A DNA stretch of 44,606 nt from JAZDLR01 sp964540995 (GTDB lineage Bacteria; Patescibacteriota; Patescibacteriia; UBA1558; 2-01-FULL-52-15). Each line of letters begins with the position of its first letter. Position 1 is the first letter of the stretch. The DNA is taken from assembly GCA_964540995.1 (NCBI GenBank), contig CAZIOU010000011.1:1-44606 (forward strand), given 5' to 3'. Below the pieces are notes generated by a model that saw only the letters and a list, made by a program, of their open reading frames with translations, was not told where the DNA came from and made no database searches. The position numbers and the translations under genes are program-made. Shown in pieces: positions 39,366 to 44,606 of the stretch.

Positions 39366-40539
39366 TATGAAACAGAAACTTGGTTTTAGCTTCATCGAGA
39401 CGATAATCTATGTCGGTATTTTGAGTTTGGTAATCGTCGGTGCGGTCAGTATCAGCTTGATCGTTAAGCAGTCACAGCTCAAATTCGAAGTACATAGACG
39501 CGTAGCTACTGATGTCAGTACCTTTATCAACAATGTTGATTTCTTAGTACGTAACTCTGACGGCTTCGCTACTGACAATACGGGCAAGGCCTGTGAGGAT
39601 TTCCACGGTGCCCAAGGGTACAATAATTATTATCTCACCTTGTATTACGGTGCGACTACTGCCAATACCATTTTACCCTACGAATGCAGCGGTGACTGGA
39701 CCGCCACCACAACCGCCATTAAAATTTATTGGAACGGTACTTCGACCCGAGGTTTATACGTCGACTGTTTCCGCGGCTTCATCCAGGGTGCTGCTAGTAA
39801 CTGTACCTTACTGCAGGGCTATGGTGATGCTACGTTTTTAATGTCGTCAGAGAAGGGTACTCGCGTCTACGATGGAGGACTAGTTTTTGCCACTAGTACT
39901 GCTTATGGTTACCCTGCTTTAAGCACGACCATAACAATGGGCGTACCCAATCATGGCGGACCAACATATCTCTCTGCCACGACGACTGCCAGCTCGACGT
40001 CGTCATTCCGCGTCAAGATTAGTGACGCTCCAGCACCTACAGAGCAAGTATGCGGTGACGGGACTAGGCAAGGAAGTGAGGTTTGTGATTCCACTATTAC
40101 CTCCGCCTGCAGCTTAGACGGATCCTATTATACTGGCGGGTATGTAGAGGATTTGGCTACCTGCAACGGCAAAGCAGCTTGCAACAAGAGTTGTTCTGCG
40201 TGTATTACTTCCGCCAGTTGCAGTGGGGGAGGCGGAGGTTGTGGCGGCTATTTTTCTGGTGGTATATGTTGGTATCTGGGAGCTGCTGGTCAGACCTGTA
40301 ATACGGTTTGTACTGGCCATGGAAGTTGTGTTGCTGGTAATAGCTTCGACGACGCTTCTTGTAGTGTTCTGATAGCTTTGGGAGCAGATTGTTCTAGTGG
40401 TTGTAATATCGGATCTAATTTCTATAACCCGCACTGGGATGGATCGACGCCAGGTCAATGCGCTTATTCAAGTACTTTGACTGAACGTTGTACCGCCTCC
40501 GTAGCTGGCGCTCGGCGTCTCTGTGCATGCTCTTCTTAA
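39355..40539 (+). CDS. Minor prepilin, GspJ/PilW-like with Cys/Gly-rich C-terminus
   Basis: A 394-aa protein. The prepilin site is G|FSFIETIIYVGILSLVIVGA with Glu5. The start could be ATG 39355 (MPINMKQKLG) or ATG 39367 (MKQKLG); the latter gives a typical short leader. After the PilW-type domain (about 30-220) there is a C-terminal region unusually rich in Cys and Gly (about 235-394; CGDGTRQGSEVCD, GGGGGCGGYFSGGICW), whose CGDG...E-VCD start recalls the Cys-rich repeats of the sortase-locus proteins. Disulfides are likely. This suggests a tip-located adhesive minor pilin, by inference. Confidence 0.8.
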   Translation: MPINMKQKLGFSFIETIIYVGILSLVIVGAVSISLIVKQSQLKFEVHRRVATDVSTFINNVDFLVRNSDGFATDNTGKACEDFHGAQGYNNYYLTLYYGATTANTILPYECSGDWTATTTAIKIYWNGTSTRGLYVDCFRGFIQGAASNCTLLQGYGDATFLMSSEKGTRVYDGGLVFATSTAYGYPALSTTITMGVPNHGGPTYLSATTTASSTSSFRVKISDAPAPTEQVCGDGTRQGSEVCDSTITSACSLDGSYYTGGYVEDLATCNGKAACNKSCSACITSASCSGGGGGCGGYFSGGICWYLGAAGQTCNTVCTGHGSCVAGNSFDDASCSVLIALGADCSSGCNIGSNFYNPHWDGSTPGQCAYSSTLTERCTASVAGARRLCACSS

Positions 40540-40547
40540 ATAATTCT

Positions 40548-42050
40548 ATGGAACAACAACCACCAACATCTAGAGGAGCTATCGCCATTATCACTGTCGT
40601 CATGGTGACTATGTTAGTTTCTATATTTGCCGTTGGTTTAGCGGTGATGAACCTGGATTACTCCTTAACCATTGGTACTCAGTTATTTGATCGTTCCCTA
40701 GTCACTTCTTCAGATGGTTGCATCGATGCTACTGTCGGACAACTGAGTGCTTACAATGGTATGGCTAGTACTAATATTACAAACATTGGGTCTACTAATA
40801 TCAACTGTAATGTGACTATTAGTTCTTCTGGTAACGAACGTTATTTGTTGTCTCGTGCTACCAGCTCTGTTTCTTTCATCAATAGCGTGCGCAATGCTAC
40901 TACTACCATCAATGCAGCCGCCAATCCCTTGACGATTCAGCGTTTCATCGAAGAAGCTGAAGCGCCGGCCAATGTCTTGGCGAGCGGTGGAAATATTAAT
41001 GTTGGATCTTCGTCTGGTCTCTATGCAAGTGTGGCAGTTGATGGAGGGTTTGCCTATGTTTCTTATCGAGATGGCGGCAGCGGTAATAAACTGACCGTTA
41101 GTAAGGTAAATCTTAGTACCTTCGCGGTTGACAGTAGTATTCAGAACATCAGTAGCACGGCAGCTGTCCAAATGGACTCGGTTATTTATAAAGGCTATCT
41201 GTATGTCAGTTATCGCAAATATACTGGTGTCAATGGCAGTAGTGAGAAATTAAGTATTGCGCGTGTCGATCTAAATAATTTTGTGGCTGGAGGAGTCACC
41301 TTACGAGAAGATCTAACGACCGGTTGTACGACTGCCAGCTGTATCACTAAGCCCGACGCAATCACTGCTTACGGCGATACGATTTATCTGGCCTATCGTA
41401 ACGAAAGCAGTGCTACTGACAAATTACAATTAACCAAGATTGCTGCTAGTGACTTTGCAAGTGGATCTTTTACTACGTTGACAGCTATTAGTACAGGGAA
41501 CCCAACCGATATAGATATAATCGCTTACAATGATAACATCTATATTGCCTATGAAGATTATGGGGCTGGCGCACCGAAACTGTCGAAGATAAGCACTTCG
41601 GCTTTTACGGTAACGACCACACTCAACCTGGATTCTGGGTTAGCAGCTAACTATGTCAATTTTGTTATCGTTGATAATACGGGCTACTTCGTTTGGGATG
41701 AATATAATAATTCACGTAATGTCAGTATTGCCAAAGTCAACATATTGACTACACCGATGACGAAGATTTCTACCCTGCGTACAAGTACCTATGGTTCGCA
41801 TATCACTTCAGATGCTGATGGTGGCTTTATTTATATTCAAGCCAATAATTCTGCCAACTCTGTCATTACTTTTATCAAGGTTGATGTTCGTAAGTTTCAC
41901 ACTTCGGGTGTCGGTACGGTAACCGGCTATCATTCGGGAGATTTATATGAGGATCCAGGGTTGGTGGCCCCTGGGGGAATGTATGTCTACATCGCTGATC
42001 ATAATCGTACTGCCGGACGAGCTCGTCTGATGCGTATTCAAGTCAAATAA
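40548..42050 (+). CDS. PilX/GspK-like minor pilin with C-terminal propeller-like domain
   Basis: A 500-aa protein; ATG 40548 is chosen because the longer frame to 40488 overlaps the previous gene without need. The N-terminus MEQQPPTSRGAIAIITVVMVTMLVSIFAVG has a hydrophobic pilin helix after R-G but lacks the Glu5 of standard prepilins, as in GspK/PilX-type subunits. The rest (about 150-500) consists of repeated strand motifs (GGFAYVSYRDGGSGNKLTVSKV; GYLYVSYRKYTG...EKLSIARVDL; DTIYLAYRNESSATDKLQLTKI; DNIYIAYEDYGAGAPKLSKI) at about 55-65 aa spacing. These look like blades of a beta-propeller. It may be a pilus-tip binding module. Confidence 0.75.
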   Translation: MEQQPPTSRGAIAIITVVMVTMLVSIFAVGLAVMNLDYSLTIGTQLFDRSLVTSSDGCIDATVGQLSAYNGMASTNITNIGSTNINCNVTISSSGNERYLLSRATSSVSFINSVRNATTTINAAANPLTIQRFIEEAEAPANVLASGGNINVGSSSGLYASVAVDGGFAYVSYRDGGSGNKLTVSKVNLSTFAVDSSIQNISSTAAVQMDSVIYKGYLYVSYRKYTGVNGSSEKLSIARVDLNNFVAGGVTLREDLTTGCTTASCITKPDAITAYGDTIYLAYRNESSATDKLQLTKIAASDFASGSFTTLTAISTGNPTDIDIIAYNDNIYIAYEDYGAGAPKLSKISTSAFTVTTTLNLDSGLAANYVNFVIVDNTGYFVWDEYNNSRNVSIAKVNILTTPMTKISTLRTSTYGSHITSDADGGFIYIQANNSANSVITFIKVDVRKFHTSGVGTVTGYHSGDLYEDPGLVAPGGMYVYIADHNRTAGRARLMRIQVK

Positions 42051-42051
42051 T

Positions 42052-43854
42052 ATGTGGCATCGAGATTCACAACGTATTTCTACTGTGGCGATCAACCTAT
42101 CGGATCGTTCTTTGGAAGTAGTCAAAGTGGCGCACTCGACCAACGGCTTTACGTTGCAGGCTTTATCACGTCTAGAGATTGAAGCTGGTATTATCGAGGA
42201 TGGTAAGATTATCCAAGCCTCCGCTTTGGCCGAAGCGATTAAGAAGGTATTACATCAAGCTAAGCCATTACCGATTAGAGACAAGCAGATAGTCCTGTCA
42301 CTGCCGGAATCCAAAGTATTTTCTTTTTCTTTTGAAGCGCCAGTGACACTCAAGGACCAAGAGTTAGCTGATCTGATCAGGCATCGGGCAGCGGAAATAG
42401 TACCTCTCGATCCAGAAATATTAATCGCTGACTTCCAAGTCGTGCGCCAATCCAAGATGGAAGTTTTCTACGCCGCTACTTATAAGTCCTTATTGCAGGA
42501 GTATCTCCAAGTATTTAATAGTCTCAATATTCGAGTGAGCTTCGTCGGACTAGAATCCCAAGCCTTGGCAGCAGTCGTCAGTCAAGCCGAGCCCGATCAG
42601 AATGTCTTACTTCTGGATATCGGCGCTCGGACAACTATTGCCACTATACAAAGAAATAATTTTGTCCGCGAGACCGTATCGGTCCCTATTGCCGGAGACA
42701 GTCTGACAGCGATTTTAGCCCAAGAAAAATCAGTCAATCGTGACGAAATAGAGCAAATCAAGTCAGACTACGGCCTGCGCTTAGAGAATAACCCATATCG
42801 TGAACTGCTGCTTCAAGTCACTGATACCTTGGTAGGGGAGATACAGCGTTTTATTCAGTATTGGCGTAGCCGTAGTGCTGACGCTATCCAGAAAGTTATC
42901 ATTGTCGGTGGTACGAGCCAGATGCCTGGGTTAACAGAGTACTTCCAGACCAAGTTTCAAGTCCCTTGTGTGGTCGGTGAGTTGCTACCGACTATCCAGT
43001 TGGATAAAGCTCGTTTAAATGTTCAGAAGTTTTTACCTGTCATTGGTGCTGCTGTACTTAGTCTAGGGACAACCCAAGGGAGTATTAACTTTCTAAAATC
43101 GACTCAACCTAGAAGCAATAAAAAGTCATCTCTGGGTTCTTCTGGCACTCTCATTGCCGCTCAGAAGCCATCAATCCCGCTGTGGCGATTATTGGTTCTG
43201 CTTCTCTTGTTGTTGGCGGCTTTGGCAGTCTTCGGGGTTATCTGGTGGCGCAGTACGACGCCACTTACTCCCGCTAGCACCTCGACAGAATTGATAGATC
43301 GTAATATTTCCGCCTCCTTTACTATTGACGCTGGTTCAGTAGCGACATCGACTGGTGTTACTGTGGCAGGTCGATTGGAGCACCGTATCTTGACGGAACA
43401 GCTGCCGCTCAACGCTCGCTATTGGCAAAGAATCATAGGTAATGCTCGTTCGGAAGGCAAAAATATTAATGACAAACAACAGATATATGACTATGTTATG
43501 AAGGACCTTGTGGGCAAGGTTTGGCGTGATAACTATAGTAGTTTGGCTGGTCAATATAGTGCAACCAATAATTATTTACTGGACAATTATCCAGTCTACG
43601 AAATCGTTAGTTCTTCACCTCAAGTAAGTGGATTTACGGTCAATCAGGATCAAGTAATGACATTAAGTATTGATTTTACTTCCTTAGCCGTGGTTAGAAG
43701 TTCGCTCAACCAACTCGTAGATACAGCATGGCAGGCCAAATATCAGACTCCAGCTCCGAGTGGTTATCAGATAACTAGTACCATCGTTAAGCAGCTGCCT
43801 AATTCTAGTCGTTTCGAAGTTACCATGAATGTTTTTCCACCGGTAGAAAATTGA
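42052..43854 (+). CDS. pilM: PilM with fused transmembrane and extracytoplasmic domain
   Basis: A 600-aa protein. Residues about 1-350 are PilM, an actin/FtsA-like cytoplasmic pilus protein: 'VAINLSDRSLEVVKV', 'IVLSLPESKVFSFSF', 'VLLLDIGARTTIATI' and 'KVIIVGGTSQMPGLTEYF' are the nucleotide-binding motifs. Unlike ordinary PilM (~350 aa), a linker is followed by a transmembrane helix (about 380-402; LLVLLLLLLAALAVFGVIWW) and about 200 aa outside. In the canonical T4P, PilM recruits separate membrane proteins PilN and PilO; neither is visible here, so the C-terminal extension may replace PilN/PilO in one chain. The extension's 'LAVVRSSLNQLVDTAWQAKYQ' region has no family I recognise. It starts one base after the PilX-like gene's stop. 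Confidence 0.85.
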   Translation: MWHRDSQRISTVAINLSDRSLEVVKVAHSTNGFTLQALSRLEIEAGIIEDGKIIQASALAEAIKKVLHQAKPLPIRDKQIVLSLPESKVFSFSFEAPVTLKDQELADLIRHRAAEIVPLDPEILIADFQVVRQSKMEVFYAATYKSLLQEYLQVFNSLNIRVSFVGLESQALAAVVSQAEPDQNVLLLDIGARTTIATIQRNNFVRETVSVPIAGDSLTAILAQEKSVNRDEIEQIKSDYGLRLENNPYRELLLQVTDTLVGEIQRFIQYWRSRSADAIQKVIIVGGTSQMPGLTEYFQTKFQVPCVVGELLPTIQLDKARLNVQKFLPVIGAAVLSLGTTQGSINFLKSTQPRSNKKSSLGSSGTLIAAQKPSIPLWRLLVLLLLLLAALAVFGVIWWRSTTPLTPASTSTELIDRNISASFTIDAGSVATSTGVTVAGRLEHRILTEQLPLNARYWQRIIGNARSEGKNINDKQQIYDYVMKDLVGKVWRDNYSSLAGQYSATNNYLLDNYPVYEIVSSSPQVSGFTVNQDQVMTLSIDFTSLAVVRSSLNQLVDTAWQAKYQTPAPSGYQITSTIVKQLPNSSRFEVTMNVFPPVEN

Positions 43855-43878
43855 GAAATAGTATGTTACACTTATAGT
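43851..43878 (+). promoter_or_regulatory. Separate promoter of the major pilin
   Basis: TTGAGA (43851-43856), 16 nt, TATAGT (43873-43878). It overlaps the pilM stop codon and would give a leader of about 22 nt, allowing extra transcription of the abundant subunit. Confidence 0.55.
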
Positions 43879-43906
43879 AGTCTAATCAGCTGTGTATAAG
43901 TAATCT

Positions 43907-44449
43907 ATGAAAAAAAATCAGGGTTTTACCCTTATCGAATTAATTATTGTCGTGGCTATCGTCGGTATCTTGGCGGCAGCCGCTTTCGTGGCTATCAATC
44001 CGGCCAAGCGTGTCGGTGAATCTAACAACGCTCGTCGTTGGACAGATGTGACGGCTATCCTCGACGCCATCATGTCCTATGTGGTGGATAATAATGGTAA
44101 CTTCCCCGCAGCGCTCACTGCTGGTAACACTCATGGTGTCGGTGTCTCACAGGGAGGTTGTGGCAATACTATGCCTTGGGGCCCTCCTGCTAATGGTGTG
44201 GCTTACAATGGTTGTGGTGTTAACGGTGCGACTCAAGTCACAGCCATTTCCAGTGCTATCACGAACTGTATTGATTTGTCAGCATCATTAGTTGATACCT
44301 ATCTACCTACGATTCCTCAAGATCCATTGGTGGCTCCGTACCACGCGTCATTTACCGGTTACTATATTTATCGCTCCAGCTCTAGTAATCGTGTAACGGT
44401 CGGTTCCTGCCTACCTTACAACAGTTCAGTCATCAGGGTTGCTCGCTAA
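43907..44449 (+). CDS. pilA: Major type IV pilin
   Basis: A 180-aa prepilin with a 6-aa leader MKKNQG and the mature start FTLIELIIVVAIVGILAAAAF (Glu5 present). An alpha1 extension 'NNARRWTDVTAILDAIMSYVVDNNG' precedes a loop region with Cys (about 85, 103). The C-terminal 'YLPTIPQDPLVAPYHASFTGYYIYRS...VTVGSC' is the D-region. It is last in the operon with its own promoter and a strong terminator, consistent with the main structural subunit. The C-terminal motif is shared with the pseudopilin-like gene at 34437. Confidence 0.9.
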   Translation: MKKNQGFTLIELIIVVAIVGILAAAAFVAINPAKRVGESNNARRWTDVTAILDAIMSYVVDNNGNFPAALTAGNTHGVGVSQGGCGNTMPWGPPANGVAYNGCGVNGATQVTAISSAITNCIDLSASLVDTYLPTIPQDPLVAPYHASFTGYYIYRSSSSNRVTVGSCLPYNSSVIRVAR

Positions 44450-44467
44450 ATCTACTCAAATTTCAAT

Positions 44468-44495
44468 AAAATCCCTCATTTTGGGGGATTTTATT
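44468..44495 (+). terminator. Intrinsic terminator of the pilus operon
   Basis: AAAATCCC (44468-44475) pairs with GGGATTTT (44485-44492), then T/A-rich tail. Confidence 0.88.
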
Positions 44496-44500
44496 GTCTC

Positions 44501-44529
44501 TTGACAGAGGAGAGTGGCTTGTTTATACT
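44501..44529 (+). promoter_or_regulatory. hrcA heat-shock promoter
   Basis: TTGACA (44501-44506), exactly 17 nt, TATACT (44524-44529). The CIRCE operator follows directly. Confidence 0.9.
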
Positions 44530-44533
44530 GCAA

Positions 44534-44560
44534 TTAGCACTCATATATTGTGAGTGCCAA
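44534..44560 (+). promoter_or_regulatory. CIRCE operator
   Basis: TTAGCACTC-N9-GAGTGCCAA: the HrcA binding site (consensus TTAGCACTC-N9-GAGTGCTAA) with a single mismatch (C for T at 44558). Located over the transcription start, it allows HrcA autorepression. Confidence 0.95.
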
Positions 44561-44568
44561 TAGCTCAC

Positions 44569-44606
44569 ATGGAAGAACGCCAAGCTAAATTACTCCAAGC
44601 AGTTAT
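44569..44606 (+). CDS. hrcA: Heat-inducible transcription repressor HrcA (5' end only)
   Basis: Only 12 codons are in the window: MEERQAKLLQAV, which fits the N-terminal winged-helix start of HrcA (L-x-x-R-Q-x-x-I-L-x-A-V). Assignment rests on this together with the CIRCE element 8 nt upstream. It would be the first gene of an hrcA-grpE-dnaK type operon, not visible here. Confidence 0.82.
   Translation, partial: MEERQAKLLQAV

Overview
The window reads as chromosomal DNA from a bacterium using the standard code (TGA serves as a stop), most likely a Candidatus Patescibacteria/CPR member. I infer this from several things: a duplicated secreted domain of the type 'ILLQVxxHGEAWYVxP...KRYYM', which I know mainly from that group; giant Gly-linked repeat proteins; a sortase locus; a type IV pilus (T4P) operon; and many genes whose -10 box ends only 6-9 nt before the ATG, which suggests leaderless transcription. 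No 16S rRNA or phylogenetic marker other than L33 and the HrcA start is present, so the placement is an inference.

Layout. 1-788 (minus): tRNA-Tyr (partial), tRNA-Thr(TGT), tRNA-Trp, rpmG (L33) and tRNA-Thr(GGT), with repeated 5'-tRNA fragments upstream (778-1019). 1193-2737: a four-gene operon with an aquaporin and a small holin-family membrane protein. 2801-15143: a secreted/surface block containing two giant proteins that share a putative glycosidase-like N-terminal domain but carry different tails (TSP1 + FG-GAP versus 11 FN3 domains), a protein with the duplicated CPR domain, and hypotheticals. 15265-19945: lipoprotein, MurG/MGDG-synthase-like glycosyltransferase, SDR enzyme, an unclassified structured ncRNA with its own promoter and terminator, a coiled-coil protein and a C39-like protease. 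19946-22266: an SOS module, lexA-dinB, with a Gram-positive-type LexA box; a divergent promoter shares the palindromic -35 and would transcribe a second structured ncRNA. 22280-23813 (minus): a GC-rich mini-operon headed by a type IV pilin, behind a consensus sigma70 promoter and a ~385-nt highly structured leader.

23968-31050 is a sortase locus: an LPQTG protein, the sortase, a 1069-aa LPDTS surface protein with dockerin-like and Cys-rich repeats, a 471-aa relative with a degenerate sorting signal, and a CAP-domain membrane protein. 31178-34862 holds an OLD-like ATPase, a DMT transporter, a membrane-anchored clan GH-A glycosidase and a pseudopilin-like protein. 34863-44495 is a T4P operon (pilB, pilC, four minor-pilin-like genes, a pilM with an unusual membrane-anchored C-terminal extension, and a major pilin). 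The window ends in a CIRCE-controlled promoter and the first codons of hrcA.

Taken together, the region is dominated by cell-surface functions: pilus assembly, sortase anchoring, large modular adhesin/hydrolase proteins and a secreted protease. That would suit an episymbiont's contact with a host cell, but this role is inferred. The points most worth following up are the three structured RNAs (18433-18768, 20029-20249 minus, 23393-23778 minus), the shared-promoter SOS/ncRNA arrangement, the sortase/dockerin-like locus and the PilM fusion.
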